Shown here: piece by piece, positions 1 through 7,500 of the stretch
How positions within the stretch are numbered: the first letter of the stretch is position 1
Layout of the letters: every line of letters starts with the position of its first letter
From: Conoideocrella luteorostrata
Taxonomy: Eukaryota; Ascomycota; Sordariomycetes; Hypocreales; Clavicipitaceae
Length of the DNA stretch: 13,915 nt
Direction: 5' to 3'
Assembly (NCBI GenBank): GCA_032433595.1
Contig: JASWJB010000584.1
Coordinates: 1-13,915, forward strand
The notes under the pieces: generated by a model
The model's input: the letters and a program-made list of their open reading frames with translations, nothing else
Told to the model about the DNA's origin: nothing
The model's database searches: none
Program-made: the position numbers and the translations under genes

Positions 1-152
1 GTGGAAGTGGATGTTGTTGGAGGTGATAAAAGTCGTGATCGCAAGCACGAACCTTATTGTTTATGGTTGCTCTTTATTGTGGTCGATCATTGTGCAGCCG
101 TACTGTTTATCCTGCAGCTCTACCGGCGCCTCGGCGTGACTTACACGCCGCG

Positions 153-224
153 GATGATCTGCTGATGATGTTAGTGATGATGTTGCTAATGATGCTGCTG
201 ATAATATTGCTGATGGTATTGCTG
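153..224. repeat. degenerate GAT/GCT trinucleotide repeat
   Basis: A run of GATGAT, GCTGAT and GTTGCT triplets with no coherent protein on either strand; one frame gives only low-complexity Met/Leu. The rest of 1-592 holds nothing I can identify: a G-rich stretch at about 268-320 and short unconvincing frames. Confidence 0.6.
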
Positions 225-592
225 CCCAAGCGAGAATAGTCATCCCCATGCCAGCGCACAAAATGCCGGCGGGGTGGGGGCTCTCAGTTCGGGCTAGGAC
301 TAGGAAGGGGAACAGGGGCAGGCCAGCGTAGACTGGGATACAGAGTTCTGTATGCTCTCCCTAAAGCGTGAGCCTGGATATCCACCTATCCTGGCACGCA
401 AAGCACAGAGCGACCGGCTATCCACCCCCCAAGCCACCTATAGTCGTCATACAGAGCCCTTTCCGTCACCCGCAGAATTCCAAACGGAAGCCGATCCAAC
501 GAACGGCATGTATAAGCCCTGGTTACAACCGCCGGAATAAAGTTCAGTAGGCTTACACTTGTGCTCTAGCGGTCAAGCGGTTCATTATTCCA

Positions 593-646
593 ACAATAGT
601 ACCGAGCATCACAATAGTACCGAACATCACAATAGCACCGAGCATA
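593..646. repeat. 18-bp minisatellite, three units
   Basis: Three head-to-tail units of ACAATAGTACCGAGCATC with one or two substitutions each (593-610, 611-628, 629-646). I see no gene in the flanking 541-1030. Confidence 0.85.
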
Positions 647-1030
647 GCAGACCCATGCAAGTCATAGCGGCCACCATGCCTTGTAACCGCGGGAAGATCA
701 CATAACTAAACTCCTGCCACTTCTGGCCACCAATCTGTCCTTGCCGACAACCCTTTCCCACCACGGTCCTCCGTATAGCCGTCATAGCACGTCAATTTGA
801 GGCTGAAGGGCGCTGAGTGCTTCGAACTCGCAGATGAGGAAAAAGGCCCAGCTAAGCTAAAGTAGACATGGATCAGCTCCAAAACGATCTGCGCGGACAA
901 CAAAGGAGCGAGTGACACAGATAGCCCGCAATGACCAAGAAGCGTGCCTGCGTCTGTCGTGTCTGGCGCTTGCAAACAGATGGCTGAACAGGCTGGGTGG
1001 GTGTCACGCGGGTGTTTGGGGCTGCGAGGA

Positions 1031-1104
1031 TGGGCAGCCTGCGAGAGAACAACAGTCGAGGTCAAGGGCAGCCTGCGAAGGAGATGAACAACAGTCGAAG
1101 TCAA
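1031..1104. repeat. two-copy tandem repeat of about 37 bp
   Basis: Two adjacent copies begin GGGCAGCCTGCGA (1031 and 1066) and end CAACAGTCGARGTCAA. They differ by a few substitutions and a short insertion. The repeat lies just upstream of the basic/acidic coding tail and may have been part of the same gene. Confidence 0.65.
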
Positions 1105-1111
1105 GGCATAG

Positions 1112-1297
1112 GACAGTCGAGAAAACCACGACTCCCAAGCCCCAAGAGGAGCCCAGGAGGTTCTCAAGATCCTGGAGCAGCCTCTTTCCAGAAACATTGG
1201 TGAGAAGAGCAAGAGCAAGAAGAAAAAGAAGAAGCCTACTAAGAAGACAGCCGCTGTCGAGGAATCTGATGACGACAGCGATGACAGCGACGAGTAA
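1112..1297 (+). pseudogene. C-terminal coding fragment with basic then acidic tail
   Basis: After an in-frame TAG at 1109 this frame runs 61 codons to TAA at 1295. It contains AQEVLKILEQPLSRNIGEK, then KSKSKKKKKKPTKK, then EESDDDSDDSDE before the stop. A poly-lysine block followed by an Asp/Ser/Glu end is typical of the C-termini of nuclear or nucleolar eukaryotic proteins, and chance rarely produces it in this order. No ATG begins the frame, so this is either a last exon or a fragment that lost its 5' part. I do not recognise the parent family. The antisense frames here are shadows. Confidence is moderate that it was coding, and low on any role. Confidence 0.35.
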
Positions 1298-1510
1298 GCT
1301 TGGCGAGTGAGAAGACAAGGGATGGACTGAATATTTACCAAGTGTATTTCCGTCCAGCGACCTCTTGTCGTACTTGCAGCATCCCAATTGCCCTGTATAT
1401 ATACACATAGTAAGGCTTGGCAAGAACGTGTAGGTCACAATTGGGGCAATTTGCTACGTTACGTAGGCCAGACCGATTGCACAGTGGAAAATTGATAGGA
1501 ATGAATAGAT

Positions 1511-1595
1511 TGTGACGGAGTTGATGATGTCTGATGCCTTCTAAATTGGCGGGGAATTCCTTCCTTTTATGCCTGACCTCAACTAATCCGTCACA
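1511..1595. mobile_element. short element with TGTGACGGA/TCCGTCACA ends (solo-LTR or MITE-like)
   Basis: Perfect 9-bp inverted termini, TGTGACGGA (1511-1519) and TCCGTCACA (1587-1595), enclose an 85-bp segment. TG...CA ends of this kind are usual for fungal LTRs, but 85 bp is short for an LTR, so a MITE or deleted LTR is equally possible. The interior and left flank resemble 8120-8260 (shared TTGATGATG...CTGAT and CTTCCTTTTATGC) and, more weakly, 8520-8660, so this is one member of a small dispersed family. No flanking target duplication is clear. Confidence 0.45.
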
Positions 1596-2197
1596 TCCCT
1601 TCGGATTCTGCGATGACCGATCTTCCCGACAGAAGCAGTTCTCCTCTGAATAAAGGTACGACCTTCATAGTCGCGGGTGAGAGCTTGTATCGCATTTGCA
1701 TGTGGTGTATGTCGGACTGGTTTCCGCCATCACTTGATTTGAATGGGTTGGCCGAGGTGTCGAAAGGAAATCTTGGTCGATGTGAAGCGGAAACTGGCTC
1801 CGCCACTTCCTTTCGGGGACTTTGGCACGAGTCTCCCGTTGTTGTTTATCTTGGTGCTATTAGCAGAGGAAAACGTTTTGAGGAGCAAGTAGAAGACCTA
1901 CTCATGGTAGGTATCCAAATGTACAAGCATTTGTGATATGCATTTGCTGCAGAAGATGCGAGTGGATGTAAAGACGAAGGATGAATAGATACTGGGACAA
2001 AGGTGGAGGAGAAGTGGTAAGATAGAGATGGTTGCCATGTCGGCAAGGGACCAAATCAGAAGGAATGAGCGCTGACATCATTATACAGATTGTGAATTTA
2101 TTAAACATGTCAAGTCCTTGTCCCTTTCGAACGCGGATCTCGAGCTGCGGTCATTGTCAATCGGCGATAGACACGATGAATTAAATAAACTTGTGCA

Positions 2198-2662
2198 CTA
2201 CGCTGCTAACAATTCTACTGCAAGCAATAATACTGCGAACAATGCTACTACAGTAATAAACGTCGTATTGTCCGCACTACTGCCGGCTTTCGCCTCTCCT
2301 GACTTTCCCCTCTCCTGGCCGCCTTCCTGACCATCGTACTGACTGTTATAACTGGAATCCTCACCAGAATCCTGACCTGTGGCCACAATAATCGTGTCTT
2401 TCATATCTTCATCGTCTTCAGATTGACATGCGTTGTCTAATTCCTGTACGTCTTCCCAGATTTGAGCCTCTTCATCGAGCTCGTCAGATTGGCTTGCGAT
2501 ACCGGATGCCTGTACGTCTTCCGAGATTTGAACCTTTTTAACTAGCTCGTCACAAGAGGAGCGACTGCCCGAGCGCTTATCCAGTTCTGCCTTCAATAGC
2601 CCCCGGTGCGGTACCGTGCAGCATGTATTTATGCCGAGGTGAAGGTGTTCGACCACTGGCAT
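2198..2662 (-). CDS. hypothetical acidic protein with 22-residue repeats
   Basis: An open frame of 154 codons. It contains two tandem units, KVQISEDVQASGIASQSDEL and EAQIWEDVQELDNACQSEDD, preceded by a partial unit ending SCDELVK. An acidic, Gly/Gln/Ser-rich stretch follows, then a hydrophobic end (FITVVALFAVLLLAVELLAA) that could be a tail-anchoring helix but overlaps an AAT/GCT-rich simple sequence. The same unit recurs, frameshifted, at 7132-7410 on the opposite strand. Recurrence at two loci argues that the repeat was once coding. The family is not recognised. The frame is intact, but its start (2662) and integrity as a gene are uncertain; it may be a fragment. Confidence 0.3.
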   Translation of the reverse strand: MPVVEHLHLGINTCCTVPHRGLLKAELDKRSGSRSSCDELVKKVQISEDVQASGIASQSDELDEEAQIWEDVQELDNACQSEDDEDMKDTIIVATGQDSGEDSSYNSQYDGQEGGQERGKSGEAKAGSSADNTTFITVVALFAVLLLAVELLAA

Positions 2663-2879
2663 GTATGGAACGGGGGCGGCTCTTTGGGGATGCTGGAGAT
2701 GGAGATGCCTCTTTGAGAATGCCGGATGGAGATGCCTCTCTGAAGATGCTGGATGGAGCTGCCGTCAGTGGCTGTTTTTCCAGGTCAGCGGCTACGGGCC
2801 TTTTGTGGGACAGGCAGGATAGTAAATTACACCATGCCCTCACGTACACCACATTGTCAAACTGTTTGGGCTGGTCAAT

Positions 2880-3263
2880 GACTCTGGTCTCGTTTTCTCG
2901 CGTCAAAGGTTCCAACATCTCCATCAGGAAAAACTCCCCTTGGCTATTGAGTGTTATGTCAACGAGGTCCGTCGTGTCCTTGCCGTCCTTAAGAGCGTCC
3001 TGTCTAAGAAGCCCGCGCCGCAGTGGCTTATGGACAACCGCACTTCGTATGCCAACATGTCCTTCCTCCCGTGGAATAAGCGCCTCGACGTGACGCTCGG
3101 CGTTCCGAGGGAGCAAATGTTCGACGGCTTCCCGATCGTCAAAGACTGGCACAAGCACATGGCGTCGCGTCTCAGCTGGAAGAAGACCATTGAGATTCGT
3201 GCCAGACTTATGGACGGCTCGGGGTCCTGCGAGGAGGTATCATTTGGGGGTACGAGTGTGTAG
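2880..3263 (+). pseudogene. glutathione S-transferase C-terminal domain fragment (Ure2p/GstB-like)
   Basis: The frame reads FQHLHQEKLPLAIECYVNEV at its start, then RRVLAVLKSVLSKK, then YANMSFLPWN, then FDGFPIVKDWHKHM and SWKKTIEIRARLMD. These follow in order the all-helical C-terminal domain of fungal cytosolic GSTs, including the Asp/Asn-Leu/Met-Ser-Phe-x-Pro-Trp-Asn segment and the end helix before the stop. The N-terminal thioredoxin-fold domain that binds glutathione is absent upstream, and no ATG starts the frame at a sensible place, so this is a fragment of about 110 residues against roughly 220-250 for the family. Past the family's end (near 3225) the frame continues into satellite DNA to TAG at 3261. 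Intact homologues conjugate glutathione to electrophiles; this relic should be inactive. Confidence 0.75.
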
Positions 3264-3463
3264 TATTTTTGGAGGTACGAGTGTGTATTATTTGGGGTTA
3301 CGAGTGTGTATTATTTGAGGTTGCGAATGTATTATTGGGGGCTACGAGTGTATTATTTAGGGTTTACGAGTCTGTAGCAGCAGAGCATTTATCATTTGGA
3401 GTTATGAGTCTGCAGTGGTAAAGTATTATTTTGGGTTTACGAGTGTGTATCATTTGGGCATGC
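3236..3463. repeat. degenerate ~23-bp satellite, about nine units
   Basis: Head-to-tail units built on TATTATTTGGGGTTACGAGTG, variable in length (about 21-37 bp), some carrying an inserted TCTGTAGCAGCAGAG-type spacer. Single or paired units recur at 4299-4327, 9386-9455 and 9664-9692, so the monomer is dispersed as well as tandem. Confidence 0.8.
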
Positions 3464-3585
3464 GAGGAACAAAATACGTGACCGTTCCTGGTCCACACCC
3501 TCACAGCAACCCTTCAATTTAAATAGGCCACAGCTATTACATTTAAGGTCCAATTCCAATAAGAGTTATATCATTATCTAGCTAA

Positions 3586-4152
3586 TTAGAAGGTCTTAAA
3601 GGTCATGCATTTTCCGCTCGGAGAAATAAGACGCTTTAGTCGTACGGGCATAGATTCAATCCACTTGTTGATAGTCCCTGAGGCAGCGTGCGCCACCCTT
3701 CTTCTGCAAGCTCTCGCAAGCCTTCTTCATTCCAATGCGGCGATTTGCGCATCTCTGCATTTACTGCCAGCCAAGCGTTCTCTATTGGCGAGAGATCCGG
3801 GCTTTGTGGGTAATTGAAGAAGTATTCTACGCCATTGTCTTCCTTCCAAGTCCTGGTCGGGTTCTTCTAACCTAACTAGGCCCGTGGCCAGAATTATTGT
3901 CTTCTTCAAGGAGTAATTGAATTCATTTATCCAAAAGCTTCGGACAGGCCTCGCTTCCCGACGTCTAGTCTCAGGGAAGTCTTGATTATTATGCCGGGTT
4001 CGAGAGGAGCCATCGTTCAAGATCCGGGGAGCTAACCGCTCAGGAACATGAAGAAATCGGGCTACCTTCTTCTTTGTGTAAGGAATCCCGTGATATTCGA
4101 GATATTTAACCGTGCCTTGCAGCTTCGCCTTGTTCGGCGTATCACGATAAGA
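3586..4152 (-). pseudogene. Tc1/mariner-like (DDE) transposase relic
   Basis: Reading the minus strand, the first block is an N-terminal helix-turn-helix region: DTPNKAKLQGTVKYLEYHGI, then KKKVARFLHVPE, SSRTRHNNQDFPETRRRE. A deletion of most of the catalytic core follows. The second catalytic aspartate block, LEEDNNSGHGPS, appears in another frame and ends at a TAG. Next come TWKEDNGVEYFFNYPQSPDL and SPIENAW, which holds the third catalytic residue (Glu), then GWRTLPQ, a frameshift, INKWIESMPVRLKRL and TAA at 3586-3588. The block with the first catalytic Asp is missing, so the enzyme cannot be active. Order and motifs fit the fungal Tc1-like DDE endonuclease family of roughly 350 residues. 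I found no convincing terminal inverted repeats or TA duplications. Confidence 0.85.
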
Positions 4153-4298
4153 TTAAACCATTCGCCGACCGTAAATTTGTTGAATTCGTTGAATTAACGA
4201 TAAATTCGTTGATGGGGCATTCGACCTAGCGTCGCCGGCAGCTGTGTTGGTGGACGGGTGGTTGACCGGCCACTTTTTTTTTCACCCGCGTGCGAGTG

Positions 4299-4327
4299 CA
4301 GCAGCAAAGTATCATTGGGGTTTCAGC
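4299..4327 (+). repeat. isolated copy of the GTATCATTTGGGG satellite unit
   Basis: CAGCAGCAAAGTATCATTGG followed by GGTTT matches the spacer-plus-monomer form seen at 3380-3440 and 9367-9420. The surrounding 4153-4486 holds no gene that I can support; it includes the AT-rich direct repeat GAATTCGTTGA/AAATTCGTTGA near 4181-4211. Confidence 0.6.
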
Positions 4328-4486
4328 AACAATAAAAAACAAGATTCGTGCTTGCGCTCGCGAGGAATTGTCTGCATTGTTAAAGCCAAACAAATTCTGA
4401 ATTGATCAGAGTTTACGTGCAGTACAGATTGAGAGAAATCCCTGCAATTGCGACCATGACTTTTATTACTTCCAACACTTCACTTT

Positions 4487-4560
4487 CCACACACGCACAC
4501 ACATACACACGCACACACACATACACACATACACACATACACGCACACACACACACACGC
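4487..4560. repeat. CA-dinucleotide microsatellite
   Basis: About 74 bp of (CA)n interrupted by single G and T substitutions (CACGCACACAC, CATACACAC). The frames across it are low-complexity artefacts. Confidence 0.95.
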
Positions 4561-4654
4561 AAAGAAAATCCAGAGCCAGTAGGTACAGCACACTTTGCAA
4601 GCTACTTGGTATAGCCGCTAATGTTCTTTCTGTAGCACCATGGCTAAGCAGGAT

Positions 4655-4745
4655 ACCTCCGTCGAGCATGTTGAGCATGACTTTGCCGAGCATAATACCT
4701 CTGTCGAACATGGGGTTAAGCATGATGCTTTGTCGAGCATGACGC
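4655..4745. repeat. GAGCATG-type minisatellite
   Basis: GAGCATGTT, GAGCATGAC, GAGCATAAT, GAACATGGG, AAGCATGAT and GAGCATGAC recur at spacings of about 9-24 bp, several preceded by TGTC or CGTC. The pattern is degenerate and has no coding interpretation I trust. Confidence 0.55.
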
Positions 4746-4830
4746 TGTCCATCATGAACCCTATTTTCAGACCGCAGCTGGCCGTCACTGTCGCAAGCTG
4801 AGGTCGACCGCTGGTCGTCTTGCCACAAGT

Positions 4831-5026
4831 AAGGTCTATACGAATTACGGGACGTCTCTGCAAGAGCCTTTCACAGAGTTTACGGAGCGTTGCTGGTTCA
4901 TCCTTGAGGTGACTTATCTAGCCTGTCTAGAACCAGACCATGGTATGGAAATGTCCGATAATATAACTCTGCAAGAACCTTCATCTTTCTGCAAGTAGGG
5001 TCTCTACTAATTACGGGGGGCGTTCA
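4831..5026 (+). repeat. dispersed repeat, copy A
   Basis: GGTCTATACGAATTACGGGA then CTCTGCAAGAGCCTTTCACAG, TTTACGGAGCGTTGCTGG. A second, partial motif (GCAAGTAGGGTCTCTACTAA then TTACGGGG) starts near 4991. The same two-motif layout recurs at 7741/7864 (copy B); the first motif recurs at 9221 (copy C). The family is unknown; the copies are too diverged to define ends by eye. Confidence 0.7.
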
Positions 5027-5211
5027 CTGCGATGTGAAAAGCAAATCACGGTGTTCTTGGCGCTGGAGCAGCTTACAATCCAACGACATAATATCGCCAA
5101 AGAGCCGGGGAAGATTGAACACACAACAGGTCAGGTCATACGTGTCTTTTCACGGGCCACGAGGCAGGCCTTGTCGTCTGTCCTGCAGGCGTTCACCTTA
5201 CGCTTTACCAT

Positions 5212-5742
5212 CTACAGGCGACGATTCCAGACATGCGGCACCAGAGCAGGCCGGTGGGTGGAAGCGTTCATACCAAACGCGCCAAAGATATGGCGGTCAA
5301 TGGTGGGATCTTCAGAAACAACGGTAGCTTGTGTTAAGATGATACCGTCAAGAGTGTTGCATCGCTCGGCAAGCAAAGGACATGCCTGCTCACTCTTGAG
5401 ATTCGTCTCGCCATCCGAAGCTATGGTTTTAATGTACGTTATGCCATTAAGACCAGTGGCGTGCAGCAGAGTTATATCAGCCGGCACACCAGCATTTCGC
5501 TTCAACCAGACCACATCGCCAACCTTGATATTCCGCCACTGGGCATGCAGCCAATCGCCCGTCTCGGCTAATGCTACATTTTTGGCACGAACGCCACGTT
5601 CAAAGGCGGCATCTTCATCCCTGGCCGTCATAGTCGCAGGCTGAGGTCGACTCGGCGTCAATGCCCACGCATATAGTTTCTCGTCCGGACGGTTTGCTCC
5701 AGACTGAGCAGAAGTATAGCCGTCCTCATTTGCAGCCATCAT
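5212..5742 (-). pseudogene. P4-type ATPase (phospholipid flippase) fragment
   Basis: A 176-codon frame contains DEDAAFERGVRAKNVALAET, then WRNIKVGDVVWLKRN, VPADITLLHATG, then SDGETNLKSEQACPLLAERC, and SEDPTIDRHIFGAF. WxNxKVGDxVxLxR...VPAD and DGETNLK are hallmarks of the region leading into and through the actuator domain of P4-ATPases, membrane pumps that move aminophospholipids to the cytosolic leaflet. Intact fungal members exceed 1,100 residues. Here there is no phosphorylation-site DKTGT, nucleotide-binding domain or later membrane helices. Beyond the stop, other frames still give PVDGKA and RGP-type matches down to about 5130, so the relic has also suffered frameshifts. The ATG at 5742 lies in family-like sequence and need not be the true start. 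Confidence 0.8.
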
Positions 5743-5957
5743 ATTCAGTATTTATGTCTGGGACTGGTCAGAATGAGCAGCAGCATTTAACCGATGGTGG
5801 TAAGGCGGCTTTCCGTTGGTGAATCGGCTCGTCAGAATGACAAAGTTCCCACCTCCCTCCCTTCCCAAAACAAACATGCGACAGACATGTTTTTCTATTA
5901 GATCCTGCTCGATGCGCTAGCTCGGCTTGAGGAGGTGCTGGTTCAAAATGTCTGTTG

Positions 5958-6190
5958 GTTTGGTCCTGGAGCTCCAACTGCCTGCGTCAAAGTTTTGTCA
6001 TACTGGATCAATCGCAGATTCCATTCTATTATAGATTCGGTATACAGCAATGGCTTGGTCTGGGCCTTGACCAGAGTATATTTGGAATTGCAATCATGCT
6101 AGTCTCTATGGCATTGTGTATACAAGGGAGCACCTCACAGAGTGCCATTGGACTTGCTCTGCTCAACTTGATCAACTTTGGCACCGTCAT
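5958..6190 (+). pseudogene. ABC-C type transporter membrane-domain fragment
   Basis: The plus frame reads LDQSQIPFYYRFGIQQWL, then GLGLDQSIFGIAIMLVSMAL, then [19 protein letters not shown]. This order (Asp-x-Ser-Gln-x-Pro-Phe-Tyr, a Gln-x-Trp-Leu, two hydrophobic helices separated by a short Gly-Ser-Thr-Ser loop) matches the second transmembrane domain of fungal ABCC (MRP-like) exporters. Only about 75 residues of a protein of some 1,400 survive, with no Walker A or B motif, so it is a fragment. Similarity fades near 6190, and the frame ends at 6251 just before the rRNA relic. The flanking 5743-5957 shows no gene I can identify. The longer minus-strand frame across 6135-6503 is a shadow. Confidence 0.7.
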
Positions 6191-6256
6191 TACACTTGTT
6201 ACAGTCCGACCCTTTCGGGCGGCTTTCAGGAGCAGAATTGACTTCGGCTAAACAGA

Positions 6257-6503
6257 TCAGGTTTACCCCTGGTGGTGCCTTTGCGTCAATTTCTTTACGT
6301 TTCAGCCTTGCGACCATACTCCCCCTACCTTTGTTTTTCTCGCAAGGTGTCGAACGAGTCAAAAAGTAGGATGGTCCGATCCCTAGTCTGCATAGTTTAT
6401 GGCTAAAAATACTAATCTCCTTCAATTCCCCGACTTTCGTTCCCGGTTGATGAAAACATACTTGGCAAATGCTTTCGCAGTAGTTGGTCTTCAATAAATC
6501 CAA
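6257..6503 (-). rRNA. degenerate 18S rRNA fragment
   Basis: The plus strand is the reverse complement of conserved small-subunit rRNA: CTGGTGGTGCC, GTCAATTTCTTTACGTTTCA, GCCTTGCGACCATACTCCCC, CCGATCCCTAGTCTGCATAG, TTTATGG, GACTTTCGTTCCCGGTTGAT, GAAAACATACTTGGCAAATG, CTTTCGCAGTAGTTGGTCTT, CAATAAATCCAA. About 247 bp of roughly 1,800 is present. Substitutions (often C/T or G/A) and short indels fall in positions that are nearly invariant in functional rRNA, so this is a pseudogene copy. Both ends are abrupt: the left abuts the ABC-C relic, and the right ends 93 bp before the 28S relic. Confidence 0.9.
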
Positions 6504-6596
6504 TGAAAAGCCAACTCTATATGGAAATCATGGGCCAACGGGACGGCTGACGAGACGAGAGCTTCTGGCGCTGATGATACGTATCTGGTGTTTTTT

Positions 6597-7077
6597 ACCC
6601 TTTGTGGTGGAACAATCCAACACTTACCGAATTCTGCTTCGGTATGATAGGAAGAGCTGACATGGAGGGATCAAAAGGCGACGTTGCTACGAACGCTTAG
6701 CCGCCACAAGCTAGTTCTGTGATACCCTACCTGGCAGAGGAGCGTTACTCCCCTGTGTGGTACTGAGCGCCTTGCAAGATGTCCCTGCGTCCAGGTGTGT
6801 TGCCCGCGGCCTCTCCAAGTGCTTTGCAGGAGATGGCGGACTGGACCATGGCTAATAACACACAGCCTGGGACATACTTGTTTGTGTACAGTTAATCCCT
6901 GTGGTAGCTTTTCTGGCACCTCCGGCCTCAAATGTCGACGGGCTAAAGGATCGATAGGCCACACTTTCATGGTTTGTATTCACACTGAAGATCAAAATCA
7001 AGGGGACTTTTACCCTCTTGTTTTACTGGAGGGTGGAGATGACGGTATCGTGCCAACTGTCCGACACCTTTGTAGCA
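6597..7077 (-). rRNA. degenerate 28S rRNA fragment (domain V), split by an insertion
   Basis: The plus strand is antisense to large-subunit rRNA near the peptidyl-transferase centre: AACAATCCAACACTTACCGA, ATTCTGCTTCGGTATGATAG, GAAGAGCTGACAT, GCCGCCACAAGCTAGTT; then, after a 178-bp interruption, ATCCCTGTGGTAGCTTTTCT, GGCACCTC, GGATCGATAGGCCACACTTT, CATGGTTTGTATTCACACTG, ATCAAAATCAAGGGGACTTT. Similarity is strong to about 7032 and weak but correctly spaced to 7077 (CCGACACCT). Changes are mostly transitions in invariant positions, so it is non-functional. In RNA sense this piece lies upstream of the 18S piece, which is not their order within an rDNA unit. Confidence 0.9.
6717..6894 (-). ncRNA. 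candidate group I intron in the 28S relic (site L2449)
   Basis: In RNA sense the upstream exon ends CAGGGAT and the downstream exon begins AACTAGCTTGTGG (functional: AACTGGCTTGTGG). That places the interruption after the U equivalent to E. coli 2449, a known fungal group I intron site. The insert ends in G, as group I introns do. GTCCC (minus 6873-6869) can pair with exon GGGAT as P1 with the required U-G wobble. CTGTGTG (6865-6859) and CACACAG (6759-6753) can form P3, GGGAG/CTCCT P8, and TACC/GGTA a possible P7. At 178 nt it is shorter than usual, so it is compact or internally deleted. The alternative is a small transposon with AACT target duplications. Confidence 0.55.
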
Positions 7078-7131
7078 CAAGACCGACCGTGGTTCGATGT
7101 AATGGCAGCGTGGAACGAACAGCCCGATAAA

Positions 7132-7410
7132 TGGTTCAAATCTCGAAGACGTACAGGCTGTAAGAAATATCAGATATCGCAAATCAATCTGACGAGCTCG
7201 TTGAAAGGTTCAAATCTCGGAACGTACAGGCGCTACAAGAGGCATCAGACAACGCAAGTCAATCTGACAAGTTCGTTGAAAAGGCTCAAATCTCGGAAGA
7301 TGTACAGGCATCAGATATCGCAAGTCAATCTAACGAAGATGACAAAAAGGTTCAAATCTCGGAAAACATACAGGCGCTGCAAGAAGCATCAGATAACGCA
7401 AGTTGGTTGA
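7132..7410 (+). pseudogene. frameshifted copy of the 22-residue repeat gene
   Basis: Four DNA units of about 62-76 bp start GGTTCAAATCTCG or GGCTCAAATCTCG (7132, 7207, 7282, 7348). The third and fourth read cleanly as KAQISEDVQASDIASQSNED and KVQISENIQALQEASDNAS. The first has lost one base and the second two bases relative to the consensus, so no single frame spans the array. The units match the minus-strand protein at 2198-2662. The open frame at 7018-7410 is in the wrong register and is not the real product. Downstream, DQLQNAIMDPIL-like sequence (about 7411-7445) resembles 4747-4770 at the DNA level. Confidence 0.55.
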
Positions 7411-7500
7411 TCAGCTACAAAATGCCATCATGGACCCTATTTTGAGTCATCCTCTGTCTTGCTACTGTGTGGGCAGAAATGATCCTCTAGGGTGACAAGG

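Noticed and set aside
266..325. G-quadruplex candidate (GGGG, GGGGG, GGG, GGGG, GGGG runs)
   Set aside because: The loops are long and uneven and no gene lies nearby; the evidence is too weak to annotate.
706..1341. Long minus-strand frame of 211 codons
   Set aside because: It is antisense to the Lys/Asp-rich tail; its poly-Phe/Leu stretch is simply the complement of AAG repeats.
1613..1936. Open frame of 107 codons after the TGTGACGGA element
   Set aside because: No recognisable motif or homologous second copy, and a similar-sized frame lies on the other strand. I cannot separate it from chance.
2577..3158. Minus-strand frame of 193 codons
   Set aside because: It runs antisense across the GST fragment, whose plus-strand frame has clear family motifs.
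3464..4300. Terminal inverted repeats of the Tc1 relic
   Set aside because: I compared the AT-rich flanks on both sides and found no convincing complementary ends or TA duplication.
5051..5644. Plus-strand frame of 197 codons
   Set aside because: It is the shadow of the minus-strand P4-ATPase fragment, which carries DGETNLK.
6257..7077. Heavy repeat-induced point mutation (RIP) as the sole cause of rRNA decay
   Set aside because: Transitions dominate, but they include A-to-G and T-to-C as well as G-to-A and C-to-T, plus indels. RIP may contribute but does not explain the pattern alone.
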